Of a stretch of 64,000 bases of DNA, positions 27,115-35,864 are shown piece after piece (the first letter of the stretch is position 1; each line of letters starts with the position of its first letter). Source of the stretch: Roseiarcus sp963794155 (GTDB lineage Bacteria; Pseudomonadota; Alphaproteobacteria; Rhizobiales; Beijerinckiaceae); NCBI GenBank assembly GCA_963794155.1, contig CAWCCX010000003.1:213778-277777 (forward strand), read 5' to 3'. Made by a program: the position numbers and the translations under genes. Below the pieces are notes generated by a model, which was not told where the DNA came from, did not search any database, and worked only from the letters and a program-made list of their open reading frames with translations.

Positions 27115-27630
27115 ATGGTCACTAGCGTAGAGGAGCCTGCGGTCGCGACGCGTAGTGGCGCCAAGCCGCCGAGCGACGATCTGATGCAGCGGGAGATCAA
27201 ATATTTTCGGGACTTCTCCGCCATTTACACCGACGCCATTCGATCGAGCGATTTCAAGGCCAATATCGCGCTCTTGTTCCTGCCGCTGTTGATGGTCCCG
27301 ATCCTGAGCGCGCACGAACGCGGCCTGGAGGGTGTTCCCCTTTGGGTGATTCTGGCCCCCTTCCTGGCCGCCTATTTCTTTCTCATCCTGGCGATATTTC
27401 CTCGATACTTCCGGTCGGAGAAAAGCTCGTTCCACCTGTCGAGGACCGCGGGCCCGCATCACTTCACCTTCACCCACGATCCGGTGGTCGAACTCGACGA
27501 GGTCAGGCATCGCGTGGCGCTGCTTTCGCGCATCTTATGGTGGAAGACCTTATACCTGCGACTTAGCCTTGGGATTTGCTTGATCGGCATTCCCGTATTC
27601 GGGATCAGTTTAGCCGTTCTGGGCATGTAG
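27115..27630 (+). CDS. Small membrane protein resembling Pycsar-type effectors
   Basis: 171 residues starting at ATG 27115. A charged helix (QREIKYFRDFSAIYTDAI) leads into SSDFKANIALLFLPLLMVPIL (first membrane span), a second span (PLWVILAPFLAAYFFLILAIF), a basic FPRYFR turn, a soluble middle, then a helix DEVRHRVALLSRILWWKTL and a last span. This order (D-x-K-A-N before span 1, paired spans, then a long helix ending in a span) resembles the Pycsar effector membrane family, in which cyclic pyrimidine signals trigger membrane damage. No pyrimidine cyclase gene is adjacent, so the role is inferred and weak. It stands alone after the IS5 fragment. Confidence 0.45.
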   Translation: MVTSVEEPAVATRSGAKPPSDDLMQREIKYFRDFSAIYTDAIRSSDFKANIALLFLPLLMVPILSAHERGLEGVPLWVILAPFLAAYFFLILAIFPRYFRSEKSSFHLSRTAGPHHFTFTHDPVVELDEVRHRVALLSRILWWKTLYLRLSLGICLIGIPVFGISLAVLGM

Positions 27631-28042
27631 CCGCGGGCGGGGCTTCCGCCTTGACGGTCATGAAAAACCGAGCCTGTTCCTCGCCGTCGCAGTTTTTTCG
27701 ACGTTTTCTTCCGATTGCCAGAAAGTCTGCTAGCCTCGGCAGCTTCGGCAGCACTCTGTCGGTCAGCCGAGCTGCGGGAGGCGCTCATGGTCAGCGAGAC
27801 GGAATGGGCGGCGACTAGAGCGGGTCGTGGCCGGAGGCCAAGGGAGAGCGTCGGCAGGGGGCGCCGGAGAAAAATCAATGGGGGGTCGGAGCAAGACCTT
27901 TGAAATGCTCAATCCGCACAAGCGAATCCAATGAAATCAGGCCTTTTTCCTTGGATTTCTCTTGGCCCGGCTTGGTTAAATTTGGGTTCGGCTTGGGAAC
28001 GGCACAAGTCCGGTTCGGTAAATGTTGCCGGCGCCGGGCGGC
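27631..28042. other. 412-base intergenic region
   Basis: No gene is supported. The last 100 bases on the plus strand are unusually rich in TTGG/CTTGG words (about 27948-28003), loosely like the T/G-rich repeat at 34.5 kb. Nothing else recognisable. Confidence 0.4.
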
Positions 28043-28267
28043 CTAAAGCCGGATCGCCCCGAGGCGCGCGCCTTGCGCGACCGCCTCGGCGCGCCCCTGG
28101 GCGTCGAGTTTGTCCAATAGAGACGCGATGTGAAACTTGACCGTATGGACCGAGATCTCGAGCCGCCGGGCGATCGCCTTGTTGGACGCCCCCTCGGCGA
28201 TCAGCGCCAGCACGTCGAGCTCGCGCGGCGTGAGCGCCACGTCCGGAGTCGGCTCCCCGGCGGCCAC
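28043..28267 (-). CDS. LuxR-type response-regulator DNA-binding domain
   Basis: The visible protein (74 residues from GTG 28267) is a complete LuxR helix-turn-helix: LTPRELDVLALIAEGASNKA with the recognition helix in HTVKFHIASLLDKL. Upstream in the same frame, codons from about 28397 read ALVVGIEIGEPELADRL followed by AALLADVPGLRL, which looks like the start of a receiver domain, so the real gene is probably longer. Only non-ATG starts (CTG 28384) are available there. It lies directly after the PDZ protein gene with a single in-frame TGA between them. Confidence 0.7.
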   Translation of the reverse strand: MAAGEPTPDVALTPRELDVLALIAEGASNKAIARRLEISVHTVKFHIASLLDKLDAQGRAEAVAQGARLGAIRL

Positions 28268-28399
28268 AAGGGTCGCGTCGGCGGCCTCGCCGGGCGCCGC
28301 GAGCCGCAGGCCCGGAACGTCGGCGAGGAGCGCCGCCAGCCGATCGGCAAGCTCCGGCTCGCCGATCTCAATTCCAACGACCAGGGCGCGCCCCGCCGC

Positions 28400-29287
28400 T
28401 CACCGGCTTTCGGGCCGTTCGCCGATCGTCAGCGTCGTTTCGACCGGCTCGCCAGCCCGGCGCAGCGTGAGCCTGACGTTCAAACCGACGCTGTCGGGTC
28501 CGAGCGCCCGCACGAGGTGCTGGACCCCGCGAATCGGCTCGCCGTTCCAGGCGACGATGATGTCGCCCTGGCGGACGCCCGCCGCGGCGCCTGGCCCCTT
28601 GGCGTCGACGCTGATCGCCATCGCCCCGATCCCGCCGGCGTCGAGCTTGACCGGCTGGAGCCCGAGGCCGAGATATCCGCGCGCGATTCTGCCCTTCGTC
28701 GCCAGGAGGTCCGCGATCCGGTCGACCGTGGCCGACGGAATGACGAGCGTACGCCGGCGCGGGCCGAAGACCGCCATGCCAAAGGCGCGGCCATTGGCGT
28801 CGAGCGCGAGGCCGCCTTCGCTCGAGCGCGCAAGCGCCGCGTCGAGTTCGATCCGGGCGTCGATGACGCCGCCGCGCAGGCTGCGCCACTGCGGACCGAC
28901 GAACGACACCACGCCGAGCGCCACGCTCGACGCGCCCTCGCGCGCGCCGGCGACGACGGCCAGCGTCCCGGCCGCCGGCAATTCAGCCGGCGCGGGCGCT
29001 TTGGGCAGATCGGTCCGCTTCACCCGCAAGAGGGCGACGTCGCTCGAGGGATCGCGGCCGACGATCTCGGCCGCGTTCGGGGTCCCGTCATGGGCGACGA
29101 TCGAGACCTCGCCGTCCTCGGGGAGCGCGTTCTCGGCCGCCACGATGAGACCCGGGCGCCAGGAAAAGCCGGTCGATCGCGCGCGCTCGGACTGGACGGA
29201 GACCAGGCTCGGCGCTGCGGCCCGGATGAGCTCCGCGAGCGCCGTCGAGAAGGCAAGCAAGGGAGACGATGCGGGATGGTCTGACAT
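28400..29287 (-). CDS. S1C/PDZ protein, catalytically dead DegP-like
   Basis: 295 residues from ATG 29287. It keeps the trypsin-like fold landmarks but not the active site: the usual TNAHV region reads VAAENALP without His, the Asp is retained in SSDVALLRV, and the GNSGG loop reads SSEGGLAL with Glu in place of the catalytic Ser. A PDZ domain (about residues 200-290) contains GYLGLGLQ and GVRQGDIIVAWNGEPI. There is no signal peptide, so it is probably cytoplasmic or needs another route. It may act as a sensor or chaperone. It is divergent from the active protease and followed by the LuxR gene. Confidence 0.8.
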   Translation of the reverse strand: MSDHPASSPLLAFSTALAELIRAAAPSLVSVQSERARSTGFSWRPGLIVAAENALPEDGEVSIVAHDGTPNAAEIVGRDPSSDVALLRVKRTDLPKAPAPAELPAAGTLAVVAGAREGASSVALGVVSFVGPQWRSLRGGVIDARIELDAALARSSEGGLALDANGRAFGMAVFGPRRRTLVIPSATVDRIADLLATKGRIARGYLGLGLQPVKLDAGGIGAMAISVDAKGPGAAAGVRQGDIIVAWNGEPIRGVQHLVRALGPDSVGLNVRLTLRRAGEPVETTLTIGERPESR

Positions 29288-29449
29288 GAAGAGCTCCTTT
29301 GCCGCCAAAGATGTCGTCGATTGCGGCCCGTGCCTACCTCGCCAGATGGCGAGGCCGGCCTTGGCTTGCGAGCCACGGTTCCCGGCGCTTTGCACTCGGC
29401 GCAGCGCCGCCTATATCAGCGGCGGCGCGAATAAGGTCGGAGGTTCTGT

Positions 29450-30844
29450 TTGATACGCTTGGCGTTCATCGTCGTCTTCATGGCTCTCGGCGCTCCCGTC
29501 TTCGCCGACACGGCCCAGAGAGCCGCGCCGCAGAATCCGGCGCAGGTGCGGCTCTCGTTCGCCCCGGTCGTGAAGAAGGTCGCGCCTGCGGTGGTGAATG
29601 TCTACGCCTCCCGCGTCGAGACCATGCCGCGCAATCCGCTGTTCGACGATCCGATCTTCCGCCGCTTCTTCGGCGGCGGCGGGAGCGAGGACCAGCGGGT
29701 CCAGAAGGCGCTGGGCTCGGGCGTCATCGTCGATCGCTCGGGTCTTGTCGTCACCAACTATCACGTGATCGAAGGCATGACCCAGGTGAAGGTCGCGCTT
29801 TCCGACAAGCGCGAGTTCGAGGCGCAGATCGTGCTGCGCGATCCGCGCACCGATCTCGCGGTGCTTCGACTCACCGGCGGCGACAACTTCCCGGTCCTCG
29901 AACTTGGCGATTCGGATGGGCTCGAAGTCGGCGACTTCGTGATCGCGATCGGCGATCCGTTCGGCGTCGGCCAGACGGTCACCCAGGGCATCGTTTCTGC
30001 GCTCGCGCGCACTCAGACCGGGATCAGCGACTTCGGTTTCTTCATCCAGACCGACGCCGCGATCAATCCCGGCAATTCCGGCGGGGCGCTTGTCGATCTC
30101 GACGGCAAGCTCGTCGGCGTCAATTCGGCGATCTATTCGCGCTCCGGCGGCAGCATGGGAATCGGCTTCGCCATTCCCGTCAATATGGTCAGGAGCGTCA
30201 TCGTTGCGGCGCGCCAGGGCGGCGCGACTGTCAAGCGGCCCTGGCTCGGCGCGACGCTGCAGAGCCTGACCAAGGACATCGCCGACAATCTTGGCGTCGA
30301 TCGTCCGACGGGGGCGCTCGTGGTGACGGTCGCTGGCGAGGGTCCGGCGCTCGAGGCGGGCCTCAAGAGGGGCGACGTCATCACCGCGGTCGACGGACAG
30401 AGCGTCGATGACGCTGAGGGCGTCGGCTTCCGGCTTGCGGTCAAGCCTCTCGGCGGGGGAGCCACGCTTTCGGTCCTGCGCGACGGGCGCACGCTGAGCC
30501 TGCCGCTCAAACTCGCCGCCGCGCCGGAAATCCCTCCGCGCGAGGCTCTGACCATCCACAGCCGCTCGCCGTTCCAGGGGGCGGAGGTGATGAACATGTC
30601 GCCCGCGGTCGCCGAGGAGCTGTCGCTCGAGGGCGCCGCGGAAGGCGTCGTCGTCGCTTCGGTCGGCGACGGCTCGACCGCGGCTGATGTCGGCGTGCAG
30701 AAGGGAGACATCGTCGTCGCCGTCAACGGTCAGAAGATCATAACGACGCGCGATCTCGAGAAGGCCTGCGCCGAACGCGTGCGAATGTGGGATCTGACCA
30801 TTCGACGCGGCGGGGAGACGATCCGCACCCAGCTCGGCGGCTGA
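29450..30844 (+). CDS. Do-family serine endopeptidase (DegP/DegQ-like)
   Basis: A periplasmic protease/chaperone of 464 residues. The signal peptide is MIRLAFIVVFMALGAPVFA. The catalytic triad is complete: His105 (TNYHVIEG), Asp135 (DPRTDLAVL) and Ser210 (NPGNSGGAL). Two PDZ domains follow (about 245-345 and 375-460). The start codon is TTG 29450, supported by tcggagg seven bases upstream. In related genomes a protease of this kind often follows rplQ; here the two are separated by about 9 kb, including the mobile-element block. It is transcribed divergently from the dead S1C homologue. Confidence 0.93.
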   Translation: MIRLAFIVVFMALGAPVFADTAQRAAPQNPAQVRLSFAPVVKKVAPAVVNVYASRVETMPRNPLFDDPIFRRFFGGGGSEDQRVQKALGSGVIVDRSGLVVTNYHVIEGMTQVKVALSDKREFEAQIVLRDPRTDLAVLRLTGGDNFPVLELGDSDGLEVGDFVIAIGDPFGVGQTVTQGIVSALARTQTGISDFGFFIQTDAAINPGNSGGALVDLDGKLVGVNSAIYSRSGGSMGIGFAIPVNMVRSVIVAARQGGATVKRPWLGATLQSLTKDIADNLGVDRPTGALVVTVAGEGPALEAGLKRGDVITAVDGQSVDDAEGVGFRLAVKPLGGGATLSVLRDGRTLSLPLKLAAAPEIPPREALTIHSRSPFQGAEVMNMSPAVAEELSLEGAAEGVVVASVGDGSTAADVGVQKGDIVVAVNGQKIITTRDLEKACAERVRMWDLTIRRGGETIRTQLGG

Positions 30845-30854
30845 CTAGGGCGAC

Positions 30855-30888
30855 AAAAAAGGCAGGGCGCCGTGGGAAGCGTCCTGCC
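30855..30888 (-). terminator. Intrinsic terminator of the parA-like transcript
   Basis: Read on the minus strand, the arms ggcaggacg and cgccctgcc form a 9-bp stem (one G-U pair) with a ten-base loop, followed immediately by TTTTTT (A-run 30855-30860 on the plus strand). It lies about 80 bases beyond the stop codon of the parA-like gene, in the right orientation to end it, and just after the stop of the convergent protease gene. Confidence 0.8.
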
Positions 30889-30965
30889 GATCGGCGCGAG
30901 GGGGTGGGAGGATTGCCGCTCGCGCTTTTTCCGCTGAAGCGAGCCGATCGCGGCTCGCCTCGAGC

Positions 30966-31622
30966 TTACGCCGCCTTGCGGGCGGGTTGCCGGACCTTGC
31001 CGCGCGCGAGGCGCCGCTTGACCGACTGCCAAAGGCCGCGCATTTCCTCAGCCGCCGCGCCGTATGGATTGAGTTCGGTGACCCCCCAGCCGTGACGTGC
31101 AAATTCCTGGTAGTCGACCCGCGTCAGAATCAGAGGGGAAATCAGTCCGCCCATTTCTTCGAGCGTCTCGACGCCGTCCTGGACGCGCGCGGTCTGCTGG
31201 GCGGGTGGGCACTGATTGAGCAGGAACACAAAGTCGCCGCCAATCTCCTTAAGCGCCGCGCGCGTTCGAGCGCTGGCCCACAGGTCGAACATGCTCGGGC
31301 GCGAGGGAATGATGTTGAGGTCGGCGACCTGCATCGCGGCCGAGGACGCCGCGCCTTCCGCGCCTGGTGTGTCCAGAATCGCGAGTGTGAAGCCCCTGCG
31401 CTCCAAAGAGGCGAGGAGAGTTGGCAGGCGCGCGGCTCCTGAGGCGATGACCTCGATATCGCCGCTTCCGCAAGTCTTGGCCCAATTCGCAAGCGAGCCT
31501 TGGGGATCCATGTCGATGACGCAGACTTTCTCCTTCATTTCGTGCGCCGCCACGGCGAGCGATGACGCAATCGTGCTTTTCCCCGAGCCGCCTTTTTAAG
31601 TCACAAACGCTATGGTCCGCAT
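30966..31622 (-). pseudogene. ParA/MinD-family ATPase with premature stop
   Basis: The natural start appears to be ATG 31622, giving MRTIAFVT, then TAA (31596-31598), then KGGSGKSTIASSLAVAAHEM and the rest of a ParA-like protein in the same frame. The stop stands where the family nearly always has Gln (QKGG), so a single CAA-to-TAA change explains it. The remainder is intact: DMDPQGSL, AILDTPGA, and a complete C-terminus (about 218 codons in all). A re-start downstream would lack the deviant Walker A lysine and be inactive. An intrinsic terminator follows the gene. It is an orphan, with no parB nearby. Confidence 0.85.
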
Positions 31623-31880
31623 AACTTCCGCCCTCAGCCTTCCGAGTTTCGCCCCTGTTTCGGATCGCGACCAGGGGCAGGGATTAATGAATGTTCACGA
31701 GTTGAGCGGAAAATGGTTAACAGAGCGTTTCGGAACGGCGGCATTCAGCGATTTGTCATAATTCGCCGCAAATGATTGTCGCGCGTCCTGAATTGACGAC
31801 CAGCAATTTACGCAACGGAGGCGGCCCGGCGCCGGTTATCGGTCGCCGTCGCGGTTAAATCTTAACGCTTGCAAGCCCGC
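31623..31880. other. Intergenic region upstream of parA-like gene
   Basis: About 258 bases with no gene. It is locally AT-richer (31690-31760 and 31800-31865), as expected for promoters of the minus-strand parA-like gene. No specific motif is claimed. Confidence 0.4.
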
Positions 31881-32129
31881 TCAGTCGTCGTCGAGCGGGG
31901 CCACTCCCTTGACCGCGCCGTCGGCCGAAAGGGTAATCTTCTCGATGCGCATTTCGGCGTTTTTGAGCAGTTCGTCGCAGCGCCGCTTCAGCGCTTCGCC
32001 CCGCTCGTAGAGCCTGATCAATTCGTCCAGCGCCACGGCGCCTTTTTCGAGTTGATCGACGATCGCTTCGAGTTCTGCGAGCGCCGCTTCGAATGGCATC
32101 TTGGCAATGTCGGGCTTGGCCTCGGTCAC
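31881..32129 (-). CDS. xseB: Exodeoxyribonuclease VII small subunit
   Basis: 82 residues. The family core is clear: MPFEAALAELEAIVDQLEKG, then LDELIRLYERGEALKRRCDE. It pairs with XseA to degrade single-stranded DNA; xseA is not in the window. The start is GTG 32129, which follows gagaggaaac, and gives the standard short N-terminus; an upstream GTG adds unlikely sequence. Confidence 0.92.
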   Translation of the reverse strand: MTEAKPDIAKMPFEAALAELEAIVDQLEKGAVALDELIRLYERGEALKRRCDELLKNAEMRIEKITLSADGAVKGVAPLDDD

Positions 32130-32211
32130 TTGGTTTCCTCTCGACCCCGGGTCTGCGGCGAGGCGCCGCACGCTGCCGCGGGACATCCGCTTGCCGTCAA
32201 GCGTCGACGCT

Positions 32212-33087
32212 TCATTCGGGCAACGCTGAAATCAAATAAAGGGTCTGAAGCGTGTCGCTGGGCTGTGTCTTGGCTCCGAAGCTATGCGCGAAAATGGCGC
32301 CGATTTCGCCGGAGCGGTAAATCCGGCTCAGCGCCCGATCGACCGCGAGGCGGAAATCGCTGTCGCCCCGCGCCAGCGCCAGAGCATACGGCTCCAGCGA
32401 GAAATAGTTGTTGGCGAGACGCAGCTTGCCTGGCGCGCTGCTCTTCGACGCGAGATAGGCCAGGATGGCCCGATCAGCGAAATAGGCCACAATCGTCCCC
32501 TGATCGAGCATCGCGAGGCCCTCCAGGTGAGTTTTGGCCGGGACGACTTCGGCATTGATCTTGGCGCTGGCGAGGGTGTCGCGCAAGCTCTGCTCGGTGG
32601 TCGTCCCGGACAGCACCCCGATCTTCTTGCCCGCCAGAGCGCCAAACTCGCTCGGGCCTTCGCCGTTCACCAGAAGGCTCGCTCCGTCGATGAACGTGGC
32701 GATCGAGAAGTCGACCTCCTCTCGGCGCGACAAGGTGGCCGAGGTCGGCTCGCACAGCAGGTCGGCTTTGCCGGTTTTGATCGCTTCGAATCGATTGGAA
32801 GCGTTGACGAGGACATAGTCGACTTTGAGATCGCCAAGATTGAGCCCAGCCCCCATAGCCTTAGCGACCGCGCGGCAAAGGTCGACCATGAAGCCCGCAG
32901 GCACGCCGGTGGCGTCGGCGAAGGAAAACGGGGGGGCGTCCTCACGATAGGCGATCCTCAACGTCTTGTCCTGCTTCACTCTGTCGAGGACCCCGGCGGC
33001 GGCCGAGCCGAAGCCGCACCCGGCGGCGATCGCCGCGATTGCAAGGGCGGATAATCGCCAATTCATGGAAGCGTTTCGTTTTGCCAT
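32212..33087 (-). CDS. Amino-acid ABC transporter substrate-binding protein
   Basis: 291 residues, bacterial solute-binding family 3. A signal sequence (about 30 residues: WRLSALAIAAIAAGCGFGS) precedes LRIAYREDAPPFSFADATG, the usual first lobe start, then LCRAVAKAMG and KADLLCEPTSATLSRREEVDFS, where a conserved Arg and Asp would hold the amino-acid ligand. A Cys in AAGCGF could be a lipobox. No permease or ATPase is adjacent, so it is an orphan like the binding protein at the window start. Confidence 0.85.
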   Translation of the reverse strand: MAKRNASMNWRLSALAIAAIAAGCGFGSAAAGVLDRVKQDKTLRIAYREDAPPFSFADATGVPAGFMVDLCRAVAKAMGAGLNLGDLKVDYVLVNASNRFEAIKTGKADLLCEPTSATLSRREEVDFSIATFIDGASLLVNGEGPSEFGALAGKKIGVLSGTTTEQSLRDTLASAKINAEVVPAKTHLEGLAMLDQGTIVAYFADRAILAYLASKSSAPGKLRLANNYFSLEPYALALARGDSDFRLAVDRALSRIYRSGEIGAIFAHSFGAKTQPSDTLQTLYLISALPE

Positions 33088-33377
33088 TTCAAAAAATGTC
33101 CCTTGAAGAACCGGCTCGCATCGTGGACGACGGCGCAGCGGCCTGCAAGGCCTTGTCCGGACGGCCGCGGATCGATGGCGCGAACCACCGCCTGGGGAGC
33201 GAGGCGAAGCGTCGCGTCTCGATTCTCCGCAAGGCTGCGCGGCTCGGCGCGGACTGGAGCGTCCTTCGAGGCCCCTTCTTGGCGCCTCAGGACGATGGGG
33301 TAGCTTGGAGTTACCCGGACGCGGATTTCCTGCGATAAGGTGCTCGCCTTGCCTGAAGAGGCGTCCGGAGGCTGCCC

Positions 33378-34496
33378 ATGCTCGTCGGCGTTCCCAAAGA
33401 GATCAAGGACAACGAGTTCCGGGTCGGGATGACGCCAGCGGCCACGGCCGAGCTCGTTCATCACGGCCACGAGGTCATTGTCGAGACCAAGGCTGGCCTC
33501 GGCTCCGGCTCTCCCGACGAGGAGTACACGCGCGCCGGGGCCAAAATCGTAAGGACCGCCCCCGACATCTTCGCCCGCGCCGAGATGGTCGTGAAGGTCA
33601 AGGAGCCGCTTCGCGAAGAGCGCAAGCTGCTGCGGCGCGGGCAGATCCTGTTCACCTACCTCCATCTTGCGCCCGATCTCGAGCAGACCCGCGACCTCAT
33701 GGCGTCCGGCGCGACGTGCATCGCCTATGAAACCGTGACCGGCCCGCACGGCGGTCTGCCGCTCTTGACGCCGATGTCGGAAGTCGCCGGGCGCCTCGCG
33801 CCGCAAGTCGGGGCGCATGCGCTCGAGAAGGCGCAGGGCGGGCGCGGGGTGCTGCTCGGGGGAGTGCCGGGCGTGGCGGCGGCCAACGTCCTCGTTCTCG
33901 GCGGCGGCGTCTCGGGGACCCATGCCGCGACCATCGCGGTCGGCATGGGCGCCTCCGTTACCGTCGTCGACCGGTCGCACGAGGCGCTGCGACGGCTTTC
34001 GGCTCAGTTCGGCTCGGCGCTGCGCACGGTCTATTCGACCCGGGCCTCGATCGCCGATCTCGTCAGGCACGCCGACCTCGTGATCGGCGCGGTGCTTTTG
34101 CCCGGCGCCGCCGCCCCGAAGCTCATCACCCGGGCGATGCTCAAGACGATGCGCCCGGGCGCGGTCATCGTCGACGTCGCGATCGACCAGGGCGGCTGCT
34201 GCGAGACCTCGAAGCCGACGACCCATTCCAACCCCACCTATGTCATCGACGGCATCGTTCATTACTGCGTCGCCAACATGCCGGGCGCAGTGGCGCGCAC
34301 CTCGACCTTCGCCCTCAACCACGCGACCCTGCCGTTCGCGCTGGCGCTTGCCGACAAGGGCTGGCAGGAGGCGCTGAAGGAAGATGAGCACCTGCGCGCC
34401 GGCCTCAACGTCCACGACGGCAAGGTGACCTGCGAGCCGGTCGCGGCGGCGCATGGATTGCCTTACACGCCGCCGGAAAGCGTCCTCGACAAGTAG
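33378..34496 (+). CDS. ald: Alanine dehydrogenase
   Basis: A cytosolic enzyme that reversibly deaminates L-alanine to pyruvate and ammonia with NAD. 372 residues starting MLVGVPKEIKDNEFRVGMTP, the family N-terminus with the pyruvate-binding Arg. The NAD loop is VLVLGGGVSGTHAA, and the catalytic His and Asp regions (FTYLHLAPD, DVAIDQGGCCETSKPT) are intact. The C-terminus is complete. It lies immediately before the T/G-rich repeat and the IS1595-type insertion. Confidence 0.95.
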   Translation: MLVGVPKEIKDNEFRVGMTPAATAELVHHGHEVIVETKAGLGSGSPDEEYTRAGAKIVRTAPDIFARAEMVVKVKEPLREERKLLRRGQILFTYLHLAPDLEQTRDLMASGATCIAYETVTGPHGGLPLLTPMSEVAGRLAPQVGAHALEKAQGGRGVLLGGVPGVAAANVLVLGGGVSGTHAATIAVGMGASVTVVDRSHEALRRLSAQFGSALRTVYSTRASIADLVRHADLVIGAVLLPGAAAPKLITRAMLKTMRPGAVIVDVAIDQGGCCETSKPTTHSNPTYVIDGIVHYCVANMPGAVARTSTFALNHATLPFALALADKGWQEALKEDEHLRAGLNVHDGKVTCEPVAAAHGLPYTPPESVLDK

Positions 34497-34508
34497 CCGA
34501 TGTCGCCT

Positions 34509-34566
34509 TGGTTTTATTTGGATTTGGCTTGGTTTTGTTTGGTTTTGCTTGGACTAGCTTGGTCTT
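34509..34566 (+). repeat. T/G-rich degenerate tandem repeat
   Basis: About 58 bases made of imperfect TTTGGTTTTG/CTTGG words, almost free of A and C. They lie between the ald stop codon and the IS1595-type transposase. No unit is exact enough to give a period with confidence. It could be part of the element's left end. Confidence 0.5.
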
Positions 34567-34632
34567 ATTCGGCGATATTCTAGTTGACAAACGTGACACC
34601 AGATGTATGATGTTGGTCATAGGAGATGACCA

Positions 34633-35577
34633 ATGTCCGCCGCCGATGTCCAAGCCGCCGCTTTCACTGACGACGACCTAGCCCGCGAAGCCATCGAGGC
34701 GCTTCTGTGGCCGCATGGCCCAGTCTGCCCGCATTGCGGTTGCACCGGCAAAATCGGCAAGGTCGAAGGCAAGTCGGCGCGCCCTGGCCTTTACTACTGC
34801 GGCGATTGCAAGAGGCAGTTCACTGTGACGGTCGGAACCATTTTCGAGCGTTCCAAGGTTCCGCTTTCGAAATGGTGGTTCGCCATCCATCTTCTCGCTT
34901 CGAGCAAGAAGGGCATGAGTTCCAACCAGCTTTCGAGGATGCTCGGCGTTACCGTGCAAACCGCATGGTTCATGAGCCATCGCATCCGTGAAGCAATGCG
35001 ATTGGACGATCTCGCTCCGATGGGCGGCGGCGGCTCAATCGTCGAAGTGGACGAAGCCTTCATTGGCCGCAAAGAAGGCTACGAGACAAAGGCGGGCGTG
35101 AAGCACAAGAACGCGATCCTGACGCTCGTTGAGCGCGGCGGCTCCGCACGGTCGTTTCATATCGAGGACGCGACCAAAGAGCACATTATCCCGCTCGTTC
35201 GCGAGAACCTTGACCGCGAAAGCCACATCATGACCGATGAGGCAAGCCGCTATTTGCACCTCGGCAAGGAGTTCGCGGCGCACGGCGTTGTCGACCATCA
35301 TCGCGGCGAATACGGCTACACAGACCGCAACACCGGCACGAAAATCAACACAAACACGGTGGAGCGCTTCTATTCGATCTTCAAACGCGGCATGAAAGGC
35401 GTCTACCAGCATTGCGGCGAAAAGCACCTTCACCGCTACCTTGCGGAGTTCGACTTTCGCTACTCGAACCGCGTCAAGCTGGGCGTGAACGACACAACGC
35501 GCGCCGCCAAGATCGTCGAAGGCGCCAAGGGCAAGCGTCTGCAATATCGACGGCCTGACGAAGGCTCGCTCACCTAA
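34633..35577 (+). CDS. IS1595-family (ISXO2-like) transposase
   Basis: 314 residues. The N-terminal zinc ribbon is CPHCGCTGKI...YYCGDCKRQF. A helix-turn-helix (GMSSNQLSRMLGVTVQTAWF) leads to the DDE-type core with VDEAFIGRK (first Asp), IMTDEASRYLHLG (second) and NTVERFYSIFKRGMKGVYQH (Asn/Glu region). The gene is full length. I could not identify terminal inverted repeats; a loose similarity between gccgatgtcgcc at 34498 and gccgatgtagtcgcc at 35589 is not enough. It marks the left edge of an accessory stretch. Confidence 0.88.
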   Translation: MSAADVQAAAFTDDDLAREAIEALLWPHGPVCPHCGCTGKIGKVEGKSARPGLYYCGDCKRQFTVTVGTIFERSKVPLSKWWFAIHLLASSKKGMSSNQLSRMLGVTVQTAWFMSHRIREAMRLDDLAPMGGGGSIVEVDEAFIGRKEGYETKAGVKHKNAILTLVERGGSARSFHIEDATKEHIIPLVRENLDRESHIMTDEASRYLHLGKEFAAHGVVDHHRGEYGYTDRNTGTKINTNTVERFYSIFKRGMKGVYQHCGEKHLHRYLAEFDFRYSNRVKLGVNDTTRAAKIVEGAKGKRLQYRRPDEGSLT

Positions 35578-35662
35578 TCGCCGCAAGTGGCCGATGTAGT
35601 CGCCGAGTTCGACTCGCGAGAACCGGCGTGGTTTGATCCTTCAAAAATGAGGGGAGGAAACC

Positions 35663-35864
35663 ATGCCGAATTCAGCATGACACGCTCGAAGCGATTAGCT
35701 TTGACGCTCAGTCGACTCCGGATGGCTCTGCGGTAGAAATTCTGTTTGCTGCTGAGCATTCTCACGAAACCATTGTGACCATGTCACGTCAGCTCGCGGA
35801 GGAGCTAGCGAGGCGCGTGACCGCGCTCTTGTCGAGCGGAAGTAAGCCTTTGCCTCCTCACTGA
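35663..35864 (+). pseudogene. Short conserved-looking ORF broken by a +1 frameshift
   Basis: A strong ribosome site (gggaggaaacc) precedes ATG 35663, but the frame ends after MPNSA. If one T is removed from GAATTC at 35668-35673, the frame becomes MPNQHDTLEAISFDAQ and runs on through a well-formed protein ending LARRVTALLSSGSKPLPPH at TGA 35864 (67 codons). The corrected protein has no recognised family. It is read as a real small gene with a frameshift, or a sequencing error. Confidence 0.6.

Noticed and set aside
34498..35603. Possible IS1595 terminal repeats from similar gccgatgt...tcgcc words.
   Set aside because: The words are in direct and not inverted orientation, and the spacing differs; too weak to call element ends.
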